From: Lotmaria passim
Lineage: Eukaryota; Euglenozoa; Kinetoplastea; Trypanosomatida; Trypanosomatidae
Direction: 5' to 3'
NCBI GenBank assembly: GCA_037349495.1
Contig: CP140192.1
Location: forward strand, 1,442,001-1,506,000
Length of the DNA stretch: 64,000 nucleotides
In this document: positions 1 through 10,800 of the stretch, piece by piece
Position numbering within the stretch: position 1 is the first letter of the stretch
Layout: every line of letters begins with the position of its first letter
Program-made: the position numbers and the translations under genes
The notes under the pieces: generated by a model
Told to the model about the DNA's origin: nothing
Seen by the model: only the letters and a program-made list of their open reading frames with translations
Databases searched by the model: none

Positions 1-1917
1 AGTGAGCGCGACGCCGTCCGCTCTCTTGAGCGCAAATACAGCATACAACGCATCACATGCCGCACCCTGCAGGACTCACGAAACGGCCTGCACGACGACG
101 CGACAGGAGAGCCGTCCGAACTGCAGCGGAAGGCGAGCCAGCTGCGGCACGTCACGGTAAACGAGAACAGCACTACCATCGCACCGGTAGCCAACGCCGC
201 CTCTACGAACAAGGTGACTGGCCAGCACACGGACCGTGACAACGACGACAGCGACGACGACGACGACGACGAGTCCTCTGTTATTTTCGCGCGTCCGCCC
301 AGCCACTTGAGTGCCGCGCCAACGCGCGAGAACTTGGATGAAATTATGTCAGAAGAGGTGCGGGAGTGGCTAGCGAGGATGCTCGGCGACTCGTACAACA
401 GCGACGTGTTGGCGATGCCGAATTTCATTGACGCGCTTCGCAACGGCGTGCTGCTGCACGTGTTGCTGCAGAAGATGCAGGAGCCACCCGTGGCCGACGC
501 GGACCTCAAGCTGCCGAAACGCACGACAGGCTTCTTCATCCGCGACAACGTGGCGACCTTTCTGAAAGAGGCAAAAAAGCAATTCAACCTGGTGGACGCG
601 CAGCTTTTCACAGACTCGGACCTTGTGGACGGCAAGAGTGACCGGCAGGTCGTCACGTGCCTCATGGCGATGGCGCGCATCGCCTACAGCGCGGGCACCA
701 TCAAGATCGCGCCAAACATCGTCATGTACGAGCACGAGATCGAGCAACAGGGCAACAAGCTGACCAAGACCGACATCGACCGGATTGTTAAGGAGGCGGA
801 GGCTATAGAGAATGACGCGATTCCCGCACTTCAGCGAGACGGCGCACAGCTCGAAGAGAAAGCAGAAATGGAGCACGAGAACGCGGATGAGGCAGGCCGC
901 GATGTCGAAGCTAGCCTCCACTCAGAGTCGCCGTGCAGCAACGCCGCGCAAGACGCAGACTTAACTCCGGCTGCCGAGGCAAACGCAGAGGCCAAGCCTG
1001 CCCCGTCATCCGTGCAGGACAAAGCTGCTGCTGACGGAGGCGGCGATGGCGTCTCTAAAGCGGAAGACGAAACGCCGCAAAAGACAATCCCGCAGACGAC
1101 TTCGTTGGACATCTCGTCTCCCACCATCGCGGACCGCACGCTGAGCCCAACCAAGTCAAAGAGCCCGCGCGACAACAGCGCCACGCCAGACGGCAGCAGA
1201 GCCGTCGCTGCCGCACCAACGAGTCTCAGCCCTGCATCCGACACCTCTTCCGCACCGGAGCAGGCGGCGGCGGCGCCCGCCGAAAAGCGCGACAGCCCGC
1301 GGCCGGTCAGTGAGGAACTCCACACGCCGCAGGAACGCGGCATCAGCCCTGGTGAGGGTCCTACGGCGTCGTCAACGCCAAAGCCAAGCCACGACAATGA
1401 CGACAACGACGAGAGCAAAGACGTTGATGCTGATGCTGGTAGTGATGCTGATGCTGATAAGGCGAACGGTGACGGCAGCAATGAGGAAAGTGGCAGTGGT
1501 CGCGTTTTTTACCTCCGTGACGGCGCGCTGCGGCCCTCGCGGCCGACACCGGAGGAGGAGGCGGAGTTGCAGGAAAAGCGAAGGAAGTCGGCGCCGCGTG
1601 TGGTGTGGAAGTCACCAAGCTCCCCGCTCGCCGCGACGAAGCCGCCGCGCTACCACAGTCGCCACTGGGACGGCATCGACGTTGCGTTGGGTCGTCACCT
1701 AAATGAACACTACGAGGCCTACTCGCAGTCGCCGTGGCGCTTCCACATGGTCGCGTCGACCTCGGGTGAGTATGTGCTGTACAACCGACAAAATGCGCAG
1801 AAGCGAGTCGTGTACTTGCGCATCATCCAAACGCGCCTGTTTCTCCGGAATGCGGGGAAGAACCAGCCCTGGCTGCGCTTTGAAGAGGCGCTTGCGAATC
1901 TCGAAAACTCTACGTAA
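1..1917 (+). CDS. CH-domain protein with GAS2-like C-terminus (5' end outside window)
   Basis: The reading frame is open from the first base of the window, so the gene is cut by the left edge; 638 codons are visible. The first in-frame ATG inside the window is at 346 and would leave out an acidic stretch, so the true start is probably to the left. A single calponin-homology domain lies at about 346-690 (SEEVREWLARML through CLMAMARIAY). A long Ser/Pro/Ala/Asp-rich disordered linker follows, with a simple Asp-Ala repeat near 1420-1460. The last 60 residues contain RVVYLRIIQTRLFLR and a WLRFEEAL stretch that resemble the GAS2/GAR microtubule-binding fold. CH plus GAS2 is the arrangement of Gas2 and spectraplakin cytoskeletal linkers, so a cytoskeletal or flagellar role is inferred. 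The CH call is firm; the GAS2 call rests on pattern only. Confidence 0.7.
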   Translation, partial: SERDAVRSLERKYSIQRITCRTLQDSRNGLHDDATGEPSELQRKASQLRHVTVNENSTTIAPVANAASTNKVTGQHTDRDNDDSDDDDDDESSVIFARPPSHLSAAPTRENLDEIMSEEVREWLARMLGDSYNSDVLAMPNFIDALRNGVLLHVLLQKMQEPPVADADLKLPKRTTGFFIRDNVATFLKEAKKQFNLVDAQLFTDSDLVDGKSDRQVVTCLMAMARIAYSAGTIKIAPNIVMYEHEIEQQGNKLTKTDIDRIVKEAEAIENDAIPALQRDGAQLEEKAEMEHENADEAGRDVEASLHSESPCSNAAQDADLTPAAEANAEAKPAPSSVQDKAAADGGGDGVSKAEDETPQKTIPQTTSLDISSPTIADRTLSPTKSKSPRDNSATPDGSRAVAAAPTSLSPASDTSSAPEQAAAAPAEKRDSPRPVSEELHTPQERGISPGEGPTASSTPKPSHDNDDNDESKDVDADAGSDADADKANGDGSNEESGSGRVFYLRDGALRPSRPTPEEEAELQEKRRKSAPRVVWKSPSSPLAATKPPRYHSRHWDGIDVALGRHLNEHYEAYSQSPWRFHMVASTSGEYVLYNRQNAQKRVVYLRIIQTRLFLRNAGKNQPWLRFEEALANLENST

Positions 1918-2073
1918 ACGGAAGAGGAGGTGCGCGTTCTCTCACAACGCTATGAAGTTGGCCCCCCTCCTCCCCTTATGGCAAAAAAAAAAAAAGTGAC
2001 ATTGCAAATTCTCGTTACCTCAAAAATGCACTTTTTTCTTTTTTTCTTTTCCTTCAATCGGGCTTGGGTAGGG

Positions 2074-2108
2074 ATTTTATTTTATTTTATTTTATTTTAT
2101 TTTATTTT
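2074..2108. repeat. (ATTTT)7 pentanucleotide microsatellite
   Basis: Seven uninterrupted ATTTT units lie in the 3' flank of the CH-domain gene. The array runs into a T5(GTT)n motif like those in other spacers of the window. Confidence 0.9.
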
Positions 2109-2791
2109 TGTTGTTGTGTGTTTTTTCTTTCTCCTCTACTTATGTGATCATCTTTCGTTCTGTTCATTGGTTGCAACGCGATGCCGCTGAGAACGTCTTT
2201 TTTTTTTTTTTCCTATGGAAAGTAGGCCCAAATGTTCCTACACTGGCAACGCTTGTCTTGTCGATGGTGATATTGTTTGCCTTTTCTCGGTTTCTTTTTC
2301 GTTTTTCTTTTAGATTATCGTTTTTGCTCTAGACACGTATGCAGCGTACGTAATCACTGAGTTGCCAGGATGCGCACACATAACTTTTTTTTTTCTTCAC
2401 CACAGCATGTGCTTTTCGCCCAAACTAAGTGTCAGAGTTTACTTGTTTTGCTGCTGGATCAAAAAAAAAAAAAATGACTCACACATACACACGTGTTTCT
2501 CGCCGTTGAATGGTGCGCCTTTTTCGTAAAGAAAAGAGGGATATCGACAAGCAGAGCGTTCAAAAACGTCTTTGCATCTTTCTTTCTTTTTTTCTCTCGT
2601 GGTTCTTCGATAATGACAAACATATAGTTGCTGAATAGCTGTAAATAGTAGTTTTCTCACCGCCATCTTATTCACTTTCACGTGCAAATACACATACACA
2701 CCCACGCGCGCCTTCTTTTTTTTTTTTTTCAACTGGAATCGCTCTCTCGATTCTTCGACTCTCATCCGCAGCTTTTTCAAACACACATTCA

Positions 2792-2816
2792 CCTTTCCCT
2801 CTTTCCCCTGGTTTAG
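2792..2816 (+). promoter_or_regulatory. Polypyrimidine tract and probable spliced-leader acceptor
   Basis: A CT-rich run (CCTTTCCCTCTTTCCCC) ends at an AG at 2815-2816, which is 53 nt before the ATG of the coiled-coil gene. An earlier AG at 2770-2771, behind a longer T-run, is the alternative. Confidence 0.5.
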
Positions 2817-2868
2817 ATTTGCAAAAAAAGAAAAAGAGCAATAACTACCAAGAGGACACGCTTTCGAA

Positions 2869-3975
2869 ATGCCACTCCCGCCTGTCGAGTCTGGCCCCGC
2901 AGCCATGTCGCGCCGCAACTACCTCGTGGAGATGAACCACCGCCGCGTTGCTCAGTACGAGCCGACGAAGAAGCGGCTGGAGGAGGAGGACGTTCGCCTC
3001 GCGGCGGTGCGGCAGCAGGAGAAGCTGCAGAAGCAAGAGGAGTGGTCGCAGTGGCGTAAGAAGGCGGCGTCCAACGGCCGTAACGCGGGGACCACTGCTG
3101 CAGCAGCGGCGACGGCGGCAGCGGGCCGACCACTTCCCGGTGTCAACATGCGGTCGATGCGCGCCTCAGGCAAGGCGCCGGCGAAGGAGAACACCTACAA
3201 GCTTCAGAAGGAAGAAGAGGCGGCGAAGAAGCGGGCGTACAACCAGCTCTACGACCAGGAGGCCAAGCAGCAGTTGGAGGAGCGCGAGGCGACGCTGAAG
3301 AAAATGCACGACGACGAGGCGGCGCAGATGGCGGCGCTACGGAAGGTGAACGTGGAGCAGGACCGCCAGATGGCGGAGGCGGAGGCGCAGGCGAAGGAGG
3401 AGGAGCGGCGCTACCTGGACCGGCTGAAAGAGTCGAATAAGCGTGAGCTGGCGGCGAAGAAGGCAGAACGCGAGGCGCGGGAGGCGCAGGACCGACATCT
3501 GCAGGACCTCGTCAATGAGAACAACCGCCACCGCGCCGAGATGGATGAGCGTCGGCAAAAGAACGTGACGCGGATGATGAAGCTGCAGAACGAGCAGTTC
3601 CACAAGGAGGCCATGAAGAACCGTCAGGCGACGGAGGCGAAGGACAACGAAGAGATCGCGGCCATCGCGGAGCGGGACCGGCGTCTGGCGAAGGAGGAGC
3701 AAGAAGCTGAGCGGCTGAAGAAAGAGACGTTTAAGCGCGAGTTTGAGGAGTCCATCGCGCGGGACAAGGAGTTTCGCCGCAAGAACAACTACGAGGAGCC
3801 GGTGGAAGTGGCGAGGCAGCGCAACGAGCTGGCAGCACAGTCTAACCGCGTGATTCTCCAGGAGGAGCGCCTACGTGAGGCGGAGCGCAAGCAGCAGTAC
3901 CAACAAGAGTTGATGGAACAGATTGCGGCGAGGCAGACCTACCGCATGGAGCACCTGGACGAGCCTGGCATGTGA
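2869..3975 (+). CDS. Charged coiled-coil protein, possible flagellar/cytoskeletal component
   Basis: The 368-residue protein is almost wholly Glu/Arg/Lys/Gln-rich and predicted helical, with heptad-like spacing from about residue 100 to the end. An Ala/Gly linker near residue 80 separates a short N-terminal helix from the main coiled coil. A second Met follows at codon 13. The C-terminus (YQQELMEQIAARQTYR) has the look of trichohyalin/plectin-homology proteins of axonemal doublets such as MNS1, CFAP45 and CFAP53, but no family can be assigned from composition alone. It has no membrane segment and no targeting signal. It is a real gene: the frame is uninterrupted, GC-rich at third positions, and preceded by a proper acceptor. 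Function is not known. Confidence 0.8.
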   Translation: MPLPPVESGPAAMSRRNYLVEMNHRRVAQYEPTKKRLEEEDVRLAAVRQQEKLQKQEEWSQWRKKAASNGRNAGTTAAAAATAAAGRPLPGVNMRSMRASGKAPAKENTYKLQKEEEAAKKRAYNQLYDQEAKQQLEEREATLKKMHDDEAAQMAALRKVNVEQDRQMAEAEAQAKEEERRYLDRLKESNKRELAAKKAEREAREAQDRHLQDLVNENNRHRAEMDERRQKNVTRMMKLQNEQFHKEAMKNRQATEAKDNEEIAAIAERDRRLAKEEQEAERLKKETFKREFEESIARDKEFRRKNNYEEPVEVARQRNELAAQSNRVILQEERLREAERKQQYQQELMEQIAARQTYRMEHLDEPGM

Positions 3976-4878
3976 GAGCGGTCCTTGCCGTATTTGCCTC
4001 TCAGTCGGGTATTATTTAGATTACTCACATCTTGCTGAGCATGTTCTTTTTTTTTTTTTCCTTCTGGTGCGCACCTGCTGCTTCTTTGTCTTTTTTTTTT
4101 TTTCTTTACGATAGTAAATGACCTCCACTCTTTGCGATGTACATAAAGTGGTCGATTGCGGCACCAGTCATGTTATTGCTTCTTTTCTCTCATTCCCTTT
4201 TCGTTTCTACGCTCACGTTGTACCCCCATTTTCACGTGGCCCGACCTTTTTTTTTTTGCTGTTTTTGTTGTTCTTCTTCTACATGTACATGTGTTTTTCA
4301 ACTGTTCATCTGAAAACGGGGGGAAAAAAAAGTGCCAATGACTGCGTTTTGTTGTGGTTCTACAAAGAAGAAAAGAAAAAGGGAAGAGGCTCCTGTTGGG
4401 TGCGGAAAAGCTGTTTCAGCTCATTTGTTGAGCTTCTTCATGGCTCCTGTTTCCCTCTTCCTCTAAAAGAACGTTTATGTCCTTTGAGTAATGTGAGCAG
4501 TGTGGAATAACTACTTTTCTTTTTGTTGTTGTTGTTGACTGTTGTTACCAGTCATTTTTTTTTCCTTGTGCTTCTTCCGCCCTCATGCACTTCCTCCTTG
4601 CATTGCTTTTGTTTTTTTTTTTTTCTTTTGAACGAGAAGCCTCTTGAGCATCTACACTTGCACTTCAACACGTACGTTATGCTGGCGGCACACAGCCTCC
4701 GCGCCGCTGCTACCTTTTCTTGAATGGGACGGTGTTTTTTTTTTTTTGTTGTTGTTGTTGTTGCTGTTGTTGAACACTGCTGTCTCCTATTAGGTTTCAC
4801 ATAGTGTACTATCGCTTTTTCTCTTGCTTTACCCGTCATCTGCATATATTATATCATTGTAGCTCAGCAACACATCAC
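3976..4878 (+). other. Intergenic spacer, T-run rich
   Basis: No gene seen. There are multiple T9-T13 runs, two T(n)(GTT)n motifs (about 4519-4537 and 4735-4771) and a short A8 run at 4324-4332. Small open frames here are low-complexity Phe/Leu runs and are not credible. Confidence 0.7.
4814..4862 (+). promoter_or_regulatory. Polypyrimidine tract and probable spliced-leader acceptor of VPS8
   Basis: A TTTTTCTCTTGCTTTACCC tract is followed by the first AG at 4861-4862, 17 nt before the ATG at 4879. This acceptor rules out the in-frame GTG-started extension upstream. Confidence 0.55.
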
Positions 4879-7800
4879 ATGAGCGGCAACGGGTCTGGAA
4901 GAAGTGCAGGACCGAGTCCGGTAGTCAGCAAGCGCGACACCGTAGCGGGCAGCAACGAAGCCGAGCAAGCGGTCGTCAACGAGGCGCTGCGACAGCTGCT
5001 GGCCCTGAATGCGTACCCCTCTTCTTCGTCCTCCCCGTTTACAGCTGATGCACGGGCACCCGCGCCATCGGCGGAGTCGTCGGCCGGGCTGGACGCTTCC
5101 GTCTCGTCGTCGCACTCCCCCTCGCACGCCGACGTCTCGTACAAACTCGATGACGATGACGAAGAGTTGCTGCTGCAGGAGCTGGTCAACATCACAGCAG
5201 GGACGACACCGTTTGTGCCTAGTGGAGCGCCGCTAGCCTCTTCTCCTTCGAATCACGGCGCAGGTAGCGGCGTCGCGCGGGCTGGGGTGTCCGCAGCGAC
5301 ATCGACGCAAGCTCAGGAGCAGACGAGCAAGTTTGACTCCGCATGGGAGACAGATGCGTCGGAGACCACACAGAAAGGTGCGGGAAACAACGCAGCGAGT
5401 CCAGCTGCTCCGCACATTGCTGCGCCTAGCACGAAAGCAACGTCATCAGGCAGTGCGGTTGCAGCACCGGCGCTGCCTGTGAAAAAGAAAACACGTGCGC
5501 TTACGTCCAAAGAAGAGCAAGACATTCTCGACGCCATCCTTGCTGCGGTAGACGGCCAGCAGTCGAGCGTGAGCGGCGACCTAACAGGTGGGAGCGGGGA
5601 GCCGGCGGCGGCACAGGACAAGCAACCGCAGCAGCAGCCCGAGGAGGAGGAGGAGGAGCAGGATGCGGTGGAGCGAGTGCTGGAGGAGGCAAAGCTGCTC
5701 GCCTCCTCGACGGTTCTGTCCGAGGCGCAGCGAGGGGAGTTGGTGCTGCACATCCACGAGCACGTCGCGCTCCGTCGCCAGTTGGCCGACCTGAGCAAAA
5801 CCATCGGCGCGCCGACATGCGTCGCTCTCGCAGAGGCTGTAGCGCCGCTCCGTGCGAACACCACACCGGCTGATCCGGCGTCAATTACCAAGTCGCGCTC
5901 GTTGGCCGTGGCGATCGGCACGACCCTCGGCGCGGTAGCCCTCTTCGATCAGCGGTGGAGCCTCCTTGGATTATGCGGCTCGGTAGAGGCAAATGTGATC
6001 AACGCACGTGGCGCCGTCGTGTCCCTCTCGCTTTCCATGCTCAGCTCTGCCAAGGAGGCGAACGAGGAGCCGACGGCGGCGACTGGGCACGCCAAAGGTG
6101 TCTTTATTCTCTGGTCGCTCCACTCCCTGTCCCCTCTGCGTGTCATCAAGGGCGAGTGTACAATGCCGCTGCTGCGTGTCCAGCACTTGTACCGCGACCT
6201 CGCCCGCGTTCTAGTTCTTGAGGCCAACGGGGCGGTGAAGCTGTTCCAGTTCTGGAAGGTCATGTCGAAGCATATGCTGCGCTCGACGACGATCATCTCC
6301 GCCTCCGCCGCGATGCCGATCAGTGACGTGGACACGCTGCCACTGCCGAGCGTGTTCTACCTGCGCGAGCTGCTGTGGATCAAGGAGAACCTGCCGGTGG
6401 CGTCGCGTGCGGCGAGCGCCGACGGCGGGGTGCCGTGGCTCTGCGCACCGCCGCCGCTGCCATCCGCGACGGCCGCCTCCGCTGGCGTGTCCCGCACGGC
6501 GTGGTCGACCGCGGCGGACAAGCACCTCGTCGCCGCCGTCAGCAACGACGCGGTTTTGCTGTACGTGGTCGAGGCGGGCCTGCAGGGCGTTGTCGCTGGT
6601 GTGGCACGGCACACCCACCCACCGTCGTCGGTGCTGAGCAATGAACAGGTCCGCTTCATTGCATTGGAGCAGGACGGCGTGGCGCCACGGGTGCTGTTGT
6701 GTGTGTCGTGGAACACGGAGATCGAGATACTGCTGCTGAACCTGCAGGTACCAGGCACGGTGTCCTCGCCGACGTCTGACGCGGGGGCCGGTGGCAGCGC
6801 GGCGGGGCCGCGGGTGGAGGGGGTGGAGCGAATTGCCCTGCTGCGGCTGACGGCGCCGCTGCTGCAGATGGTGCCGCTGGCGGGTTGCAGCATGCTGCTG
6901 CTGGATCAGAACAACGACGCACAGTTGATGGACGCGTCCGTCGCGGTGATGGTGGAGCGACACCACTTCGCTGCCCTCGAGTACGTGACGTTTACAAGCC
7001 GGCTCTGCGGAGTGAAGTACAACGGCACGCTGGCGTCTAACCAGACTACAGCGCTGCTGCTCGGCAAGGAGCACGTCTACGGCATCTCCGTCTACTCGTG
7101 GCGGGAGCGGCTTTCGACGCTGGTGGCGCGGCGCAAGTTCGTGGAGGCGCTGGACCTCGCCAAGAGTTTTGCGGACGATGTCGCCCTGTCGATGGTGGGG
7201 CTGAGCAGCAACGCCGCACAGCGTCGCCGCGAGCTGCACCAGTGCATGGAGCGCATTCTCCTCGCCTACCTGGAGAGTTCGCTAGACAGCTGTCACACCA
7301 GCAGCAGCATTCCCTGCCCTCCCTCAGCCGCGGCATCCCCCACGACGACAGCGACCAGCGGTGGTGGTGGTGATGTGGCAGGCACGGAGTCGCCGTTGGC
7401 GGTATTGCAACACGTCACCATTTACTGCAGCACGGTCGACGCCCTGGACCTGCTCTATGGCCCTGTCACCCGCACCCTGCAACAACGCGGACTGCTGTCT
7501 CACCTCCTCTACGTGCTGGAACGCACGATGCGGCACGGCGTCATCACCTACATGCCGGAGCCGCTCATTGAACGCTTCATCGACCTCTTCGTCCACGAGG
7601 ACGAGCTGATAGCGGTGGAAGTGGCGTTGGGTGTCGCGAATAGGGCATCGAGCCCCACGAAACAAGGCGCCACACCTCCAGCGGCTAGTGCAGCCGCGTC
7701 AGCGGACAGCGCGCCGTCCGGCCGAGAGCGGGCAGAGCTGGCGCTGATGTGCCTGGATACGGGACTGCCCAACCTACTGCGGCTTGCACAGGAGCACGGG

Positions 7801-10800
7801 CTACTGAGGCTGAGCGTCACCATCATGTCCTACCGCCAAGCGCAGTATGTCGAAGCTCTCGTCTACGCGCTGGATATGGAAGAGCAGGAGGATCAGAGTT
7901 TAACAGAGGACGGCCAGCGCTGTACGACAGAATTCGCGTCTGTTGCGGTCGATCTGTTGGAGTACACGTTGAAGGACTGCGCGCTGCTTCCCGGCGCGGA
8001 CATCCCAGCAAGTGAGCAGCGGCCCGCCAAGAAAGCGATGCTTGAGTTCCTGCTGCAGACTAATGCGCAGGGTCAACACAACCTGCTTCGCTTCCTGCGG
8101 CGGCAACCCCAGCATGCCATACGCGTGCTGCTCTTTGCCCTTTCCGACGAAGGGCTGTGCAGCCCGTGGAGCAGCAGCGTTGACGGCTTTTGCCGCACGC
8201 AGTTTGTGTCGAGCGTCTACTTTATTCTAACCGGTGGCACGCGCACACAGCCGCGCCCGTCAAAAGGCAGGGCTGACGAGACGTTTCTGGGTCGCCAGAG
8301 TAGCAGCAGCAAAGCGACAAACCTCTTCCTCATCACCGATGAGGAGCTGTCTCTCAGGCCAGATCTGCGGAAGCTCGGGGCTGCGGAGCTGGCGCAGCGT
8401 CGTTTCCCTCCCTACGAGGCAGTACACACCTTTCTGTCAGACGCTGCGCTCTTCGACGAGTTCTTTATGGGCGACCGCAACGAAGGTGACCCAGGCGAAA
8501 TTGAGGGTGAAGAAGTAAAGGAAGAGAGCAGCAATCTGGGCATCCACAAACAATACAAGGAGGGCTCGCTGTCTCCCGTCTCCGCCGCGGTGAACTTCAA
8601 CGTCTGGGTCGACTTGGTAGTCCAAGACGCGCTGTTTGCGTTTCAAGGCGCCGAGACGGCGGAGGCCCGGCGGGAATTGCAGGAGCAGCTAATTCGCGTT
8701 CTGACACCGCCCTTCATCCCTGCTGAGCGCGTTGCCATCTACCAGCCTGACTTCACGCGGCTGCGCATGGCGCGTTGCCTCGCCGCCCTCCTCAGCAAGG
8801 AGCAGCGCTACACGGAAGCGATCCGATGCTACCTGGACCCGGTGCAGAACCGCGTGGACCCGAGTCTGCAGCGCGACGTCTTCGCGATGCTGCGCGGTGA
8901 GATGCAGCGGCTGCAGGACCTCAAGACGCACATCGCCCATGCGTCGGCGCTGCGGCAGATGAGTACGAGTCATCGCTTCGACAGCGACGTCTTCGGCGAT
9001 GACGAGAGCGGCGACGGCGACACGGGCGCTGTGCCGCCGTCTCCGTCGCCGGAGGGTCCTGTAGACGCCGCCGGCCCGCTGCGCGACTCGGAGGTGAGTC
9101 GGCACACTTCCAACTCGTCTTTTGCGCCACCGAACGCGTCGTCTGCTTTTCCTTCCACCGCGGCCACGGCGGCGAAGGCGACGGTGGAGGCGGCGATCAA
9201 GGCGCTACAGCGCGGTGTGATGAGTCAGGTGGAGGCTCTCGTCCGCATCGACGCGACGGCGCTGGCGCAGTTCATCTTCGATTACTTGCCGTCGAACCAC
9301 AAAGAAGTGATGCGGCTGCTCCGCGGCTCCAACGCAGCCTTTCTAAATTACCTTGACGAGCTTATGGCGCAGGGCGATCCGACGGTGGAGAACGACATCA
9401 ACCTGCAGAACACCTACATCGAGCTGCTCTGCGCACACGCCCCCGAGCGAGTCTTTGCGCATCTGCAGGAGAAGGGCAGCGCCATTACGTACGATGTGCA
9501 ACTGGCGCTGCGTGCCGTGCGCAAGTACCGCATTGCCGACGCGTCCATTTACCTTCTCGAGAAGACGATGATGATCGAGGAGGCAATGACAGTGATGCTG
9601 AGGGCCACCTCCACAGCGCTTGCCGACGTGCGAGAGGAGGTGATGGCGCGTGCTATCGCAGCTGAGGCAAACGAGGGCAATCACGCTCATTCCAAAACAG
9701 CATCAGACGTCGCTGCGAGACGGGAAGAGCAGAAGACGTCGTTCGCTTCCACCCCAACCGCCGATGCTGCGGCTGCCGGCTCCCCGTTTTTGACCGGTGC
9801 GACTGCGATGCAGGCGGCCCCAGAGCTGCTGCGACTCCTCAGCATCGGCAAGTCTCTCTGCCAAAAGTACCAAGTTGACCAGCTGTCGAGCAACAGCGGC
9901 GGTAGCGCGACGGGCAGCCCCGAGTACTGGTTCCGCCTGCTGGACGTCTTCATGGTGCCGCGTCGCCTCCTCTGTGAAGTCGTGACGCAGGACGAGCAGC
10001 TGCGGGCCTCCGGTGGCGCTGGCCGCAGCGGCAGCGACGACGACACCGCTGGCGGCGACGACGATGGTGGTGGCACGGGCCTGCCGAGTGAGTTGGAAAT
10101 TGCCGCTCGCTGCGCCGCCGCCGCTGCTGCTGCGCGACGGTCCAACGGTCCTCGTGCCACCGCCGGCCGTTACAGCCCATCGCCGGTGCCGGACGGCGCG
10201 GAATATCGCATGCCATCGTTGACGCGACCACTGCGATTACGGCAACGGGTGGTGATGGCGGCGTTGGTGGCAATCTACACGCAGTGCACCTCTGACGTGT
10301 TGCGCGCCATGATGAGCTCGCTCGACCTCGCCGTGGTGATGGACAAGGTAGTGCAGGACAACAAGGATGAAACCTTCCGCCCCTTCAAGCCGATTATTCT
10401 GGACATGATGGCCTCCCTTAGCTTCGATCTCGAGGCGAGCCGGCTGTGCGAGGCGGCCACGGAGAGCGACGTCATGTCGCTGGGCCGCCAGCTGTACCGG
10501 CAGCTGAACACCGGCATCGTGACGCTGTCCGACTGCTGTGCACTGTGCCACCTCCACCTCGGCGAGCCGCCGCCGCCTGCCACGGTCGAAGCCACCCTCG
10601 CTTTTGCCGCTCCCTCCGGCACTGCCTCACCCGCGTCGCCGTCAGCGGTGTGCGTGTACACGTGCGGCCACGCCTACCACACGCTGTGCTGCGTGCACGT
10701 CACCGCCTCGTCGCCGCAGTCGCAGGAGCAGCAGAGCGGCTGCTACGTATGCGCGCGCCAGCGCTTCTCTGCCGGGCAGCCAGTTGGCGAATGCGGTGCT

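Larger units (their letters stand above)
1918..2868 (+). other. Intergenic spacer with 3'UTR A-run, T-runs and splice acceptor
   Basis: No credible gene. An A13 run sits about 65 nt after the stop, followed by an ATTTT pentanucleotide array, several T-runs and, next to the downstream gene, a CT-rich tract ending in AG. Confidence 0.7.
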
